This document shows positions 6,925-16,173 of a stretch of 44,063 nucleotides of DNA, one piece after another. The position numbers and the translations under genes are program-made. Every line of letters begins with the position of its first letter. Within the stretch, counting starts at the first letter, position 1. This stretch comes from Bacteroidales bacterium. Its GTDB lineage: Bacteria; Bacteroidota; Bacteroidia; Bacteroidales; VadinHA17. The stretch is from the NCBI GenBank assembly GCA_022865305.1, contig JALHSP010000135.1, positions 1-44,063 of the forward strand, given 5' to 3'. The notes beneath the pieces were generated by a model, which worked only from the letters and a program-made list of their open reading frames with translations, was not told the origin of the DNA and did no database searches.

Positions 6925-9543
6925 ATGATAAAAGTTATTTTGGTATTACTCTTAATGCCTTTACCGGCATTCGGACAGATTGTTGAAAACTTTGAATCCG
7001 GTAATACTGATAATTGGATCCAGAGTGATGAGGGACGCTGGATAGCTGATTCTTCAGCCAGGATCTCAGGAAGTTTCTCTCTGCATCACTCTTTTGATAA
7101 TCCGGGCAACGGGATTGATTGTATCGGAATGCCTCTGGCAGACCTTCATCCTTCCGAAGGTATAATAAGATGGTCATTCTCATTAAGACATGGTTACGAT
7201 CCTTCATCATTAAATAACTGGGCAGTGTTTCTGATGTCTGATTCTGAGCCATCTGCGATGACTGCAATGGAGAATATCTCCGGCTTTGCAGCCGGGGTCA
7301 ACATCACAGGATATGACGATACACTCAGGTTATGGAAGGTAAAACAAGGTGAAATGAAAGTAATCATTACCTGTCCGGTTAACTGGCAAACCGATGTTGG
7401 TACTGATAAAGCGGCAAGTATAATAGTTGAAAGGGCAGTGTCAGGTTACTGGAGTATTTCAGTTTACATTGATAATACTATTCTTAAAGGGACAGCTACA
7501 GGATTTGATAATGAATTATTCCTCCCGGAATGGTTCGGAGTTATTTACAGATATTCATCCACCCGTGACAGGTTGCTCTGGTTTGATGATCTGACAATAG
7601 ACGGCGTCTTTTATGAGGATAAAATTCCTCCGTCTATAATCGGTTGCAGGGTTTCCGGTACGAAATCTTTGGAAATTACCATGAATGAAGAGCTGTCAGG
7701 CAACAGTCTGCTGCCCGGGAATTATGCATTAAACGATATTAATGAAAAAGCGGTCGCTGTTAATAAGAAATTTTCGGCAACATACCGTGTAGAGTTTGGG
7801 AATTATTTTAATAATAAAATATTGAATAATTTATTGATAAGCCATTTATGTGATAAGTCCGGTAACTGTTCCGACAATATACAGGTATCCTTCACGCCGG
7901 TCTGGCCTGAAACGGGTGATGTAGTAATCTCTGAAATAATGGCTGATCCTCTTCCTGTTGTATCGCTCCCGGGGGAAGAGTACCTGGAAATAACAAACAG
8001 GACAGGATTCACTTTCAATCTGTCAAAATGGGAACTTTTAACTGAAGGACAGAATGTTATTATCCCTGAAAAGCTTATCCTGCCTGGAGAAGCTGCTATT
8101 ATCTGTTCGGTTCAGGATACTGTATTATTTTCAAAATTTGGAAAAGTAATCGGATTGAAATCATTCCCGGCGCTGACTGATGATGGCAGGATCATTGTTC
8201 TGAAAGACAGCCTTGATAATATGATACATGGTGTAGAATATTCGTCTGATTGGTATGGTGATGAATTAAAAGCAGGAGGGGGATGGTCGCTCGAAATGAT
8301 CGATACAGACTTTCCGTTTTATTCTGAAGGCAACTGGGAGGCTTCAGAATCCCGTTATGGTGGCACTCCGGGAGCTGTCAATTCAGTCTCTCGCTTTAAT
8401 CCTGATAATTCGTTTTCAGGAATTGAGAATGTATTTCCGGTGGACAGCGTTACACTTGATGTCAGGTTTTCAGAAACAGTACTTAATCTTACAGATAAAT
8501 CCGAGAACATTAGTCTGGATGGAAACAGAATAAGCACGGTTACTCCTGCTGATCCGTTATTTCGTCATTTCATTATTAAACCTGAAAAGCCGTTGCTTAA
8601 AGAGCAGATTTATACACTTAATGTCCCTGGTACAGTCACTGATGCTGCAGGTAATACAATAGCCAGATCCTCATTCCGGTTCGGAATCCCTGTCACGGCA
8701 GATAAAGGAGATATGGTGTTTAACGAACTGTTATTCAATCCACTGCCTGATGATCCGGACTATATCGAGCTCTTTAACTGCTCGGCAAAAGTAATAGATG
8801 CTTCCAGGCTATTCCTTGCCTCTGTAAATGATGATACCGGTGATACATCTCAGACAGAACAGGTTGCTGAGGAACACAGATGTATTCTGCCGGGTTCATA
8901 TTACGCTGTTACTGCTGACCGGGATAAAATTATAAGCAGATATTATTCTTCAGAAAAGGAAAATATTTTTAATGCAAAGTCTCTTCCATCAATGGCTGAT
9001 GATAAAGGGCATCTGATACTTTTCAATCCTGAGCTTGTTAAGGCAGATGAAGTTTTATATGACGAAGAAATGCATTATTCACTCCTTGCCGGCACGGAGG
9101 GTGTTTCACTTGAGAAGGTCAGGCCGCAGAATATTTCAGCCGACAGAATGAACTGGCATTCTGCATCGGAAAGTTCAGGATGGGGGACACCGGGCGCACC
9201 AAATTCAGTATTTGTTGCAGATCCGGCCACTGATGACCGGATCATATTTTCATCCGGTAAAATATCGCCTGATAATGATGGATTTGAGGATATTCTTATT
9301 ATTGATTTTAACCTGACCGGGATTGGGAATGTTCTTAAAATAACGGTTTTTGATGAAACCGGAACATATGTGCACAGGATTGCAGACAATTTTCTGGCAG
9401 GCCCGAAAGCGTCTGTTAGCTGGGATGGAACAGCAGCTGACGGGACACTTGTAAACACCGGGATCTATATCCTTTTAATCGAATTATATGATGATAAAGG
9501 CAAAACCAGGTCCTGGAAAAAAGTTTGTACTGTAATAAGATAG
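6925..9543 (+). CDS. Secreted lamin-tail-domain surface protein with FlgD-like C-terminus
   Basis: An 872-residue exported protein. After a signal peptide (1-17, ending AFG) there is a beta-sandwich-like region (about 20-230), an Ig-like Big_5 segment (about 233-325), a first lamin-tail domain (about 330-485, beginning GDVVISEIMADP and ending GTPGAVNS), a second Big_5-like segment (about 495-590, SVTLDVRFSE), a second lamin-tail domain (about 594-767, GDMVFNELLFNP ... GTPGAPNS) and a FlgD-like Ig domain (about 772-872, SPDNDGFEDILIIDFNL ... WDGTAADGTLVNTGIY). This order is common in large Bacteroidetes cell-surface proteins. I infer surface or extracellular location; the function is probably structural or adhesive. 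Two internal repeats make it a candidate for recombination. Confidence 0.85.
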   Translation: MIKVILVLLLMPLPAFGQIVENFESGNTDNWIQSDEGRWIADSSARISGSFSLHHSFDNPGNGIDCIGMPLADLHPSEGIIRWSFSLRHGYDPSSLNNWAVFLMSDSEPSAMTAMENISGFAAGVNITGYDDTLRLWKVKQGEMKVIITCPVNWQTDVGTDKAASIIVERAVSGYWSISVYIDNTILKGTATGFDNELFLPEWFGVIYRYSSTRDRLLWFDDLTIDGVFYEDKIPPSIIGCRVSGTKSLEITMNEELSGNSLLPGNYALNDINEKAVAVNKKFSATYRVEFGNYFNNKILNNLLISHLCDKSGNCSDNIQVSFTPVWPETGDVVISEIMADPLPVVSLPGEEYLEITNRTGFTFNLSKWELLTEGQNVIIPEKLILPGEAAIICSVQDTVLFSKFGKVIGLKSFPALTDDGRIIVLKDSLDNMIHGVEYSSDWYGDELKAGGGWSLEMIDTDFPFYSEGNWEASESRYGGTPGAVNSVSRFNPDNSFSGIENVFPVDSVTLDVRFSETVLNLTDKSENISLDGNRISTVTPADPLFRHFIIKPEKPLLKEQIYTLNVPGTVTDAAGNTIARSSFRFGIPVTADKGDMVFNELLFNPLPDDPDYIELFNCSAKVIDASRLFLASVNDDTGDTSQTEQVAEEHRCILPGSYYAVTADRDKIISRYYSSEKENIFNAKSLPSMADDKGHLILFNPELVKADEVLYDEEMHYSLLAGTEGVSLEKVRPQNISADRMNWHSASESSGWGTPGAPNSVFVADPATDDRIIFSSGKISPDNDGFEDILIIDFNLTGIGNVLKITVFDETGTYVHRIADNFLAGPKASVSWDGTAADGTLVNTGIYILLIELYDDKGKTRSWKKVCTVIR

Positions 9544-9556
9544 ATTCTTTTTAAAT

Positions 9557-9572
9557 CCCCTCCAGGGAGGGG
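9557..9572. repeat. Short GC palindrome in convergent gap
   Basis: CCCCTCC and GGAGGGG are separated by 2 nt in the 39-bp gap between two convergent genes. It looks like a short member of the GC-rich intergenic palindromes seen at 13833, 14739, 33151, 35084 and 43813. Confidence 0.5.
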
Positions 9573-9582
9573 AACTAAGAAA

Positions 9583-10392
9583 TTATAACGACGAAATCAA
9601 ATCCGTCATAATAGTCGTCATACGCTCCTCGGTTTTGGCGGCCTCTTTTATTACTGATTCATGTGTTGTATATTCTATTTTCCCCTTAACGCCAAGGTCC
9701 GTTATAATGCTGACGGCAAAACATGGGAGATTCATCTGGCGCGCAATAATCACCTCGGGGGTTGTTGACATCCCGACTGCATCGGCACCTATGATCCTGA
9801 AATATCCGTATTCAGCCGGTGTTTCGAAAGTGGGTCCGCTCGTCGCCAGGTAAACACCCTTATGAATATTGATTTTATGATCCCGGGCAATAAGAATTGC
9901 TTTTTCGATCAGGTTTCTGTCGTATGCTTCACCCATATCGGGGAAGCGGGACCCTATGCGATCATCATTAGGACCTATAAGCGGGTTTGGCAGGAGGCTG
10001 ATGTGATCGGTGATTACCATTATATCACCTATCTGGAACATGGGATTAACTCCTCCTGCAGCATTGGAAAGAAAAAGACATTTTATTCCAAGATATTTTA
10101 GCACCCTCACAGGTAATGCCATCTTTTCAGGACCATATCCTTCATAAAAATGAAATCTGCCCTTCATGGCAACAATTTTTTTTCTGCCAAAATCACCATA
10201 AATAAGCTTGCCTTCATGACCTTCCACTGTGGAAACAGGGAAATTCGGGATATCTTTATAATCTATCTCTGTCCGGTTCTCAATTTTTGCGGTAAGCCCG
10301 CCTAATCCGGTTCCGAGTATTATACCGGCATCCGGATTTATTATTCCCTTCGCCTTAAGAAACTCAGTCGTTTCATTTATTTTTTCTAACAT
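9583..10392 (-). CDS. punA: Purine-nucleoside phosphorylase (PunA type)
   Basis: The protein of 269 residues has the trimeric PNP motifs: phosphate-binding GTGLGGL near the N-terminus, GRFHFYEGY, SNAAGG, the family signature GPTFETPAEY, VGMSTTPE and ITDLG. It cleaves (deoxy)inosine and (deoxy)guanosine by phosphorolysis to base and (deoxy)ribose-1-phosphate in purine salvage. I place the start at the ATG at 10392; a TTG two codons upstream is less likely. The start overlaps the end of lpxK by 20 nt, so it is the third gene of the sppA-lpxK-PNP operon. Confidence 0.94.
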   Translation of the reverse strand: MLEKINETTEFLKAKGIINPDAGIILGTGLGGLTAKIENRTEIDYKDIPNFPVSTVEGHEGKLIYGDFGRKKIVAMKGRFHFYEGYGPEKMALPVRVLKYLGIKCLFLSNAAGGVNPMFQIGDIMVITDHISLLPNPLIGPNDDRIGSRFPDMGEAYDRNLIEKAILIARDHKINIHKGVYLATSGPTFETPAEYGYFRIIGADAVGMSTTPEVIIARQMNLPCFAVSIITDLGVKGKIEYTTHESVIKEAAKTEERMTTIMTDLISSL

Positions 10393-11449
10393 ATTCAACT
10401 ATCAGATTATCAAACTTATCCTTATCGTCATTTAAGAAATGTATTACAATTGGAATGAAATAAAATGCCGATCGGACAGGTCCTGCAATATTAGTAAATT
10501 CCCGTAACCTTACAGCATCTTTTTCTGTAGTAAAAACGTACCTCCTTGAGGTCTTTAGAGTAGTCCATGCGGATTGGATCTTTTCAATATCCTTTAATGT
10601 AAATTGATGATGATCACCGAATGAAAGGTGAATAATCTCTCTGAAGCTCTTTTGCAGATAATCAAGGAGCGGATCAGGATTAGCTATTCCTGTAACAAGG
10701 ACAATTCCGCTCTCCTCTCTTTGTGACAGGGAAAAAACATCTGGTTCCGCATTTATATCATCAAATACAGGTGTCGGATCTTTATAAATAACTGATGTAA
10801 AATAAAGGTTCTGCCACGGAGCCTTATTAACTTCTCCAGATATTAATTCCTGCTGAACAGAAGAAATATCTGATGGCGATTTTGTAATAATTATTATATC
10901 AGCTCTTTTTATATTTTTTATGCTTTCCCTCAGGTTCCCGTATGGTAATAAATGATCCTTTGCCATTGGCCTTTCAAAGTCTGACAAGAGAATGGTAAGT
11001 CCCGGAATTATTCTTCTGTGCTGGAAGCCATCATCCAGGATGATTACATTTGTCCCAGGCTTTTCTTTAAGCAATTTATTTACACCATGTACCCTGTTCC
11101 TGTCCACAGCTACAGTTATGTCAGGATATTTTCTGCATATATGCATTGGTTCATCTCCGATATCAGTTACCGGGGAATTTAATGCAGCAATTTTAAATCC
11201 ATGTGATTTTCTTTTATACCCCCTGCTAAGAATTGCTACGTTGAAGTTTTTTCTTAGCATCCCGGCAAGATATTCGGTATGAGGTGTCTTGCCCGTACCG
11301 CCGACTGTCAGATTTCCTATACATATTACTGGAAGTCTGAATTTGTGGGATTGAAGGATTCCTGCGTTATACAGGAAATTCCTTACGGCTGTTATGAGCC
11401 CGTAGATAAGAGAAAACGGATAAAGAAATATACTTCTCCTGGTTCTCAT
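10373..11449 (-). CDS. lpxK: Tetraacyldisaccharide 4'-kinase LpxK
   Basis: A 358-residue inner-membrane-associated kinase with a membrane-binding N-terminal helix (about 8-27), the Walker A motif GNLTVGGTGKTP (45-56) and the DDGFQHR motif (139-145) typical of LpxK. It phosphorylates the 4' position of the lipid A disaccharide, so the organism makes lipopolysaccharide. The start is 3 nt downstream of the sppA stop and the 3' end overlaps the PNP gene by 20 nt, indicating a single transcript. Confidence 0.95.
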   Translation of the reverse strand: MRTRRSIFLYPFSLIYGLITAVRNFLYNAGILQSHKFRLPVICIGNLTVGGTGKTPHTEYLAGMLRKNFNVAILSRGYKRKSHGFKIAALNSPVTDIGDEPMHICRKYPDITVAVDRNRVHGVNKLLKEKPGTNVIILDDGFQHRRIIPGLTILLSDFERPMAKDHLLPYGNLRESIKNIKRADIIIITKSPSDISSVQQELISGEVNKAPWQNLYFTSVIYKDPTPVFDDINAEPDVFSLSQREESGIVLVTGIANPDPLLDYLQKSFREIIHLSFGDHHQFTLKDIEKIQSAWTTLKTSRRYVFTTEKDAVRLREFTNIAGPVRSAFYFIPIVIHFLNDDKDKFDNLIVEYVRKNK

Positions 11450-11452
11450 GAA

Positions 11453-13222
11453 TTAGTGAATCTCAATAAAATACGGCAAACGCATCTGGATCCCGGTCAT
11501 TTCACTGATTTCTAAAAGATCGTTATAGAATCTAAAAGATTCACCCAGGTTCCTTTTCAGGAATTTCATCATTACCTCACCCGTAATCTGGTTAAGAAGT
11601 CTGGTATAGGGATCCTCAACCACAGGCAGCTCTCTGATTGACCAGGTTTCGATACCTGCAAGGTCAGCAGCCCCTCTGATAGCATCATTAAGACCTCCTA
11701 TTTCATCAACCAGACCGATTTCCTGAGCCCGGGTTCCGCTCCACACCCGTCCCTCACCGATGTTGTCAACAGACTCAACACTCATTTTTCTCCCTGATGC
11801 AACTCTGCTTATAAAATCGCTGTACACTTTTTCAACACTCATCTGCATGACCTCTTTTTCATATGTATTCATCGGACGGTATATTGAAGGAAAATCGGAG
11901 TACTTGTTAGTATTTACAGTCTCAGTCGAGATACCGAGCTTCTGTTCCAGAAGCTTGCTTGTATTGGGTAAAAGAGCGTATACACCGATTGATCCGGATA
12001 TCGTTGTGGGATTTGCATAAATTTTGGTACCAGGCGCCGAAATATAATAACCTCCCGACGCAGCATAATTTCCCATCGAAATTACGACAGGTTTAGTCCT
12101 GGCAGCAAGCTCCAGTTCCCTCCAGACTAAATATGAGGCTGTTGCGACGCCTCCAGGTGAATTCACCCTCATAACGATAGCTTTTACGGAACTGTCAAGC
12201 CTCTCCTTTCTGATAACCTCCGCATAACGATTTCCTCCGATATTATATTCATTCCCCTTGCCCATAACTATTTCACCTTCAGCATAAATAACTGCAATCC
12301 TGTTTTTTACTGATACAACCCTGTTCGGATCCGGAACTTTGGTGTACTTCGTCATTGATACAAAATTGATCTTGTCATCGCTTGTTAATCCCGATAATGC
12401 TTTAAGGGTATCGTTAAGCTCATCGCGGAACATAAGCCCGTCAACAAGACCGTTTTCAAGTGCTCCGGTTGCATTAAAACCTGCCAGCTGATCAGCAATA
12501 AGGTTAAGCCGGTCAGCCGTAATGCCTCTCGCTTCCGACATATTTTTAGTTGCATGTGACCAGATAGATCCGACATACTCTTTTATCTGCTCCTCATTCT
12601 CTTTACTCAGGCCTTCAAGAATATAGGGCTCAACAGCACCTTTGAATTCTCCATGACGGGTTACCTGCACCTCCACACCCAGTTTTTCGAGGGCTTTTTT
12701 GTAGAATATTACTTCCCCGCTTAATCCTTTAAAGTCAACCCTAGCACCGGGATTAATGTATATCCTGTCTGCAATTGATGACAGGTAATACACTTCCTGC
12801 AGCAAAAAATAATCAGTATATGAGATAATGAATTTTCCGCTCTCCCTGAATTTCTTAAGAGCATTCCGGATCTCTTCAGTAGTAGCCCATCCGGTTGGAA
12901 GAAATCCGTTCTCAATAAGAATTCCTTTTATTTTTTTGTCAGATGCGGCTTTATTAAGATTTCGGAGTATTTCATTCAAACCCGGGACTGGTGTGATTGT
13001 CATATTAAATACGTCAAATCCGGCAAGAGGATTAGGATTTCCCCTGTCAGGAATTGTGACTCCGGCTTTCAGGACAAGAATGGAATTGTCTTTAACCGAA
13101 ACAGGTTTATCACCGGCAGCAACCATTACGCTCAGACTTCCAAGCATAATAAAAAACATAAGAAATGAAGCGATAATAATTCCTGTTATAGTAGCTAGTG
13201 TGTAAATAAGAAAATTTTTCAT
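11453..13222 (-). CDS. sppA: Signal peptide peptidase SppA (67K type)
   Basis: A 589-residue S49 serine protease with one N-terminal membrane helix (about 5-36) and two tandem S49 domains, as in the long-form SppA. The general-base lysine is K194 in GEFKGAVEPY and the nucleophile is S389 in NYAASGGYY; SPGGVATAS (355-363) shapes the active site. It degrades leftover signal peptides in the membrane, facing the periplasm. It is the first gene of the sppA-lpxK-PNP operon; its upstream gap to folK (104 bp) is divergent and AT-rich. Confidence 0.95.
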   Translation of the reverse strand: MKNFLIYTLATITGIIIASFLMFFIMLGSLSVMVAAGDKPVSVKDNSILVLKAGVTIPDRGNPNPLAGFDVFNMTITPVPGLNEILRNLNKAASDKKIKGILIENGFLPTGWATTEEIRNALKKFRESGKFIISYTDYFLLQEVYYLSSIADRIYINPGARVDFKGLSGEVIFYKKALEKLGVEVQVTRHGEFKGAVEPYILEGLSKENEEQIKEYVGSIWSHATKNMSEARGITADRLNLIADQLAGFNATGALENGLVDGLMFRDELNDTLKALSGLTSDDKINFVSMTKYTKVPDPNRVVSVKNRIAVIYAEGEIVMGKGNEYNIGGNRYAEVIRKERLDSSVKAIVMRVNSPGGVATASYLVWRELELAARTKPVVISMGNYAASGGYYISAPGTKIYANPTTISGSIGVYALLPNTSKLLEQKLGISTETVNTNKYSDFPSIYRPMNTYEKEVMQMSVEKVYSDFISRVASGRKMSVESVDNIGEGRVWSGTRAQEIGLVDEIGGLNDAIRGAADLAGIETWSIRELPVVEDPYTRLLNQITGEVMMKFLKRNLGESFRFYNDLLEISEMTGIQMRLPYFIEIH

Positions 13223-13326
13223 TATGTAATTGTTTTATAAAATGAGTTTTAAATATATTAAAAAACAATATGAATATATCAAAGTACCCTATGATTTAAT
13301 ACTTTTGGAAGTATCAGGGAAATTAA

Positions 13327-13818
13327 ATGAAAAGAACATTTATTGGCATCGGTACAAATCTTGGCAACAGGGAGGATAATCTGAAAAAAGCAGTTGCGCT
13401 GATTGAGGAGCATATAGGTCCCGTTAAGCTCATCTCATCAGTTTATGAAACTGAGCCCTGGGGCTTCCAAAGCGAAAACGACTTCCTCAATATGGTCGTT
13501 GAGGTTGAAACCAGGCTCAGCCCTTCGGGCTTGCTGGGAAGAGTACTGATGGTTGAATCGCTCCTTGGCAGACTCAGGGAAGGAAAGGGATACAAATCGA
13601 GGATCATTGATATTGACATTTTACTCTATGATAACCGGATTATTAAAAAGAAGGTTCTCGTCATCCCTCACCCTGTGATGTATGAGAGGAAGTTCGTTCT
13701 GGTACCGTTATGTGAGATTGCAGGGGATCTGATACATCCGGTTCTGGGGAAGAGTATCCGGGAGTTGCTGAAAGAATGTAAGGATAAAGGTAAGGTTAAG
13801 AAGTATAAGAAAATTTAA
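13327..13818 (+). CDS. folK: Hydroxymethyl-dihydropterin pyrophosphokinase FolK
   Basis: The 163-residue protein matches HPPK along its length: GIGTNLGNRE (7-16), the substrate loop ETEPWGFQSENDFLN (41-55), the magnesium-binding RIIDIDILLYD with D95 and D97, and IPHPVMYERKFVLVPLCEI (113-131). It transfers pyrophosphate from ATP to 6-hydroxymethyl-7,8-dihydropterin in folate synthesis. It is transcribed alone, divergent from sppA and convergent with radC. Confidence 0.94.
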   Translation: MKRTFIGIGTNLGNREDNLKKAVALIEEHIGPVKLISSVYETEPWGFQSENDFLNMVVEVETRLSPSGLLGRVLMVESLLGRLREGKGYKSRIIDIDILLYDNRIIKKKVLVIPHPVMYERKFVLVPLCEIAGDLIHPVLGKSIRELLKECKDKGKVKKYKKI

Positions 13819-13832
13819 ATTGAAGAAACCCA

Positions 13833-13875
13833 CCCCTCCCTCCCGCTGTCGCGGGACAAGCTCTCCCGGGAGGGG
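13833..13875. repeat. Nested GC-rich intergenic palindrome
   Basis: An outer pair (CCCCTCCC... with ...CCGGGAGGGG) encloses an inner hairpin CCCGC-TGTC-GCGGG. The inner part is shared with the repeats at 33241, 35161 and 43831. It lies in the convergent folK/radC gap and may act as a bidirectional terminator. Confidence 0.6.
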
Positions 13876-13930
13876 ATCCTTTAAAACAGATCTTGTTACT
13901 ATATCCCAAGACTGCACGACCGCACGACGC

Positions 13931-14614
13931 TTACAGTAACCCATTATCCGCAAAACTATAGTAATCTTTTTCAGATATGATCAGATGGTCGAGCAGCTGG
14001 ATATCCATCAGGTTACCAGCTTCTTTAATCTTTTGTGTTATCCTGGTATCAGATTCACTCGGGTTCAGATTTCCTGACGGATGATTATGACATAATATGA
14101 TTCCCGAAGCAAGGTATTCAATAGCTTTTTTCAGAACCACGCGTACATCGGTGACTGTACCACTGATCCCTCCCTGGCTCAGCTTCATCCGGTTTATCAC
14201 TTTGTTGGATCTGTTAAGAAACAAAATCCAGAACTCTTCATGTGAAAGGTCAGATAGCAATGGCTGAAAAATATCGGCAACATCTTTTGAGCATTTTATC
14301 TGTACAGCATCTGGCACTTCTGCAAGCTTTCTCCTTCTGCCAAGCTCCAGAGCAGCAACAATTGTGACAGCACGGGCAGTGCCGATACCATGGATTTTCT
14401 TAAAGTCAGAAATGGTAAGTTTTCCCAGTGCGTTCAGGTTATTATTAACGAGGCTTAAAAGTTCACGACCAAGATCAACTGCCGATTTATCCCTGGTTCC
14501 GGAACTGATAAGAATGGCAAGAAGCTCAGCATCACTGAGACTGGAAGTTCCTTTCTGAATAAGCTTTTCCCTGGGTCTGTCTTCAACAGCCCAGTCTGTA
14601 ATTTTCAGAGACAT
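13931..14614 (-). CDS. radC: RadC-family JAB-domain protein
   Basis: Starting at the ATG at 14614 (MSLKITDWAVEDRPREK) the protein has 227 residues. An upstream in-frame extension of 17 codons lacks conserved character and was not used. A helix-hairpin-helix segment (about 68-82, FKKIHGIGTARA) precedes the MPN/JAMM domain, whose metal-binding motif is HNHPSGNLNPSESD with H176, H178 and D189. RadC-type proteins are presumed metalloproteins; the DNA-repair role suggested by the name is not established. Confidence 0.93.
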   Translation of the reverse strand: MSLKITDWAVEDRPREKLIQKGTSSLSDAELLAILISSGTRDKSAVDLGRELLSLVNNNLNALGKLTISDFKKIHGIGTARAVTIVAALELGRRRKLAEVPDAVQIKCSKDVADIFQPLLSDLSHEEFWILFLNRSNKVINRMKLSQGGISGTVTDVRVVLKKAIEYLASGIILCHNHPSGNLNPSESDTRITQKIKEAGNLMDIQLLDHLIISEKDYYSFADNGLL

Positions 14615-14738
14615 GCAGCGAAAATGATAATTCCATTTGCAAGATAAGAAATTGTACTGAAACAATAGAAGCTGATTCGGTAAATAATTGTTTCACATTT
14701 TGCTACCTGAAGAGGATTTCAAAAACTGAAAGATAATA

Positions 14739-14765
14739 GGCCCCCCTTCAGGGGGGATGGGGGGC
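14739..14765. repeat. GC-rich intergenic palindrome
   Basis: A CCCCCC-TTCA-GGGGGG hairpin with a trailing GGATGGGGGG copy, in the gap between radC and rpsT. The same CTTCAGGGGGGATGGGGG string recurs at about 33270-33288, so it is part of a dispersed family. Confidence 0.6.
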
Positions 14766-14773
14766 AAATCAAA

Positions 14774-14800
14774 TAAAAAAGCCGTCGGGAAACGATGGCT
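14774..14800 (-). terminator. Terminator of rpsT
   Basis: On the minus strand AGCCATCG and CGACGGCT pair (one mismatch) around a 5-nt loop, followed by a run of T. It lies 22 nt past the rpsT stop codon. Confidence 0.7.
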
Positions 14801-14821
14801 CACGATTTATAATAGTTGTGA

Positions 14822-15076
14822 CTATTTGAGACTGGTTACATGTTTTACCAGAGATGACTTCAGATTTGCTGCTTTTTTCCCGTGTATAATATTCTTTTTT
14901 GCCAGCTTATCGAGCATGGAATTCATTTTAGGAAGTAGTTCTGCTGCCTCCTTCTTGTCGGTTGTGGAGCGAATGGTTTTAAGAGCATTACGCATAGTTT
15001 TTGCATGATACTTATTGCTTTCATTCCTGACTTTGATCTGCCTGTTCCTTTTTTCTGACGACTTATGATTTGCCAT
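14822..15076 (-). CDS. rpsT: 30S ribosomal protein S20
   Basis: Starting at MANHKSSEKRNRQ (ATG at 15076) the protein has 84 residues, the standard S20 length. It has the basic helical pattern KSSEKRNRQIKVRN and a C-terminal helix ending in a KHVTSLK tail. A longer frame to 15154 reads through the tRNA-Glu 3' duplicate and is not real. S20 binds 16S rRNA early in 30S assembly. Only 29 bp separate the start from the island boundary, so the native upstream region, which ended in tRNA-Glu, has been displaced 13 kb away. Confidence 0.95.
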   Translation of the reverse strand: MANHKSSEKRNRQIKVRNESNKYHAKTMRNALKTIRSTTDKKEAAELLPKMNSMLDKLAKKNIIHGKKAANLKSSLVKHVTSLK

Positions 15077-15105
15077 ACTGATAAATTTATTTATGATGTT
15101 TAAAT

Positions 15106-15132
15106 TGTAGTCCATAGGGGAATCGAACCCCT
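15106..15132. repeat. attR: 27-bp copy of the tRNA-Glu 3' end
   Basis: The 27 bases are identical to 28330-28356, which cover the T arm and acceptor 3' strand of tRNA-Glu plus two flanking bases. Identity stops sharply on both sides (15105 T versus 28329 A; 15133 T versus 28357 G). There is no anticodon or D arm here, so it is not a tRNA gene but the far attachment-site duplicate left by site-specific integration. Confidence 0.9.
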
Positions 15133-15425
15133 TTAATATGCCGCTTATAATCAATTATATACAGAGGTTTTTTCAAATAGGTCTCGAAAAATACTCCTCT
15201 TTGTTTTTTTGCAGGTGCAAACATAATCATATTTTTTATTATCTGAACTTTCTTTGAGTAAAAATTTAGTCCTAATATTAAATACGGCGTTACTCATTCT
15301 ATTGGAATAAAAGTCATTAAGACCTGGGAATTGGTCAATACTCCAACCAGTCTGATGTAGCTGGATCAATTATTCTTCTGACTGGCAACAGCCTTTTTTG
15401 CTGCTTCTTGAATATTAAGAAATGA
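15133..15425. other. Island left end, no supported gene
   Basis: A minus-strand frame at 15151-15369 begins only at a TTG, has no recognisable domain and ends beside attR, so it is not accepted as a gene. The stretch does hold a candidate leftward -7 element (15218-15225). Confidence 0.4.
15218..15225 (-). promoter_or_regulatory. Candidate leftward promoter element toward rpsT
   Basis: TATGTTTG on the minus strand matches TAnnTTTG. It would read out of the island through attR into rpsT about 140 nt away. No good -33 element is visible, so this is a candidate only. Confidence 0.3.
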
Positions 15426-16136
15426 TTATTGATTCTGACTCTTGATACAACGAATAGAAAATCCGTTGCTTTTAAATCCGCTGTTGTCAGTAATACTGCT
15501 GTCTGCAGCGCTTAGGCCTTCGAACAAGGCGAGTTTCGAATTGTACTCGGATGACGACCACCATAAACCCTGTTCACCTAATTCTTCGAAGGTGCCATAA
15601 TAATAACGATTACCAGAGGGAAGGGCTGAAAAACCGCTTTTGTCGGTTGCTCCAGTATTTGGTCTGTTCCAGTGAACGGTGCCTTTTTCTTTCATTTTAC
15701 CGCCAGCCCGGTGTCCGTCTCCTAAGTAGAATGTTAAGGTTATCCATTCTTCATGAGTTGGAGCATGCCATCCTTCCGGGCATACATTTTTAGGGTTCGT
15801 GAAAGCACCAACATACCAATTGTACAGTCTTCCGTAAATTCTGGCGTTAGCTTCAGTATTATTATAATTGCAATATGCCCCTGAGATAAGAGATGACCAC
15901 ATTGAATTAACTTTGACATTTGGTATTTCAGTCCCGTCATTATATTTTGTGGTTGTTAGGTTATCTCTCATCCATATTTGTGTGCCGATTCTTACAGTCT
16001 TATATACCTTCCCGTCAATATCTTTTACTGATTCGGAACTTTCCTGCGCAATACTTTTAAATGAAATGCTCAAAAACATAATGAATATTCCCATTGTGCT
16101 TAATGGATAAATCCAAATTCTGTTTTTTGCTTTCAT
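15426..16136 (-). CDS. Secreted FISUMP-domain protein
   Basis: A 236-residue exported protein: signal peptide 1-31 (ending SIAQ), then one Fibrobacter succinogenes major paralogous (FISUMP) domain. Hallmarks are VYKTVRIGTQIWMRDNL, TTKYNDGTEIPN, GRLYNWY, CPEGWHAPTHEEW, GATDKSGFSALPSG, LWWSSSEYNS and SNGFSIRCIK. The fold is related to DUF1566 and C-type-lectin/FGE-like domains; the role is presumably extracellular binding. It is a paralogue of the FISUMP part of the 945-residue protein at 19378. Its promoter (16174-16204) belongs to the shared island type. Confidence 0.85.
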   Translation of the reverse strand: MKAKNRIWIYPLSTMGIFIMFLSISFKSIAQESSESVKDIDGKVYKTVRIGTQIWMRDNLTTTKYNDGTEIPNVKVNSMWSSLISGAYCNYNNTEANARIYGRLYNWYVGAFTNPKNVCPEGWHAPTHEEWITLTFYLGDGHRAGGKMKEKGTVHWNRPNTGATDKSGFSALPSGNRYYYGTFEELGEQGLWWSSSEYNSKLALFEGLSAADSSITDNSGFKSNGFSIRCIKSQNQ

Positions 16137-16173
16137 ATAAGATTATTTATGAATTAGGAAGCAAATTCTTATG

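Noticed and set aside
15077-15154. N-terminal extension of ribosomal protein S20
   Set aside because: The frame stays open by chance through the tRNA-Glu 3' duplicate; S20 proteins start at MANHKS and the remaining length is standard.
15151-15369. 72-codon minus-strand frame beside attR
   Set aside because: It starts only at a TTG, has no recognisable domain or promoter-gene layout, and abuts the recombination junction.
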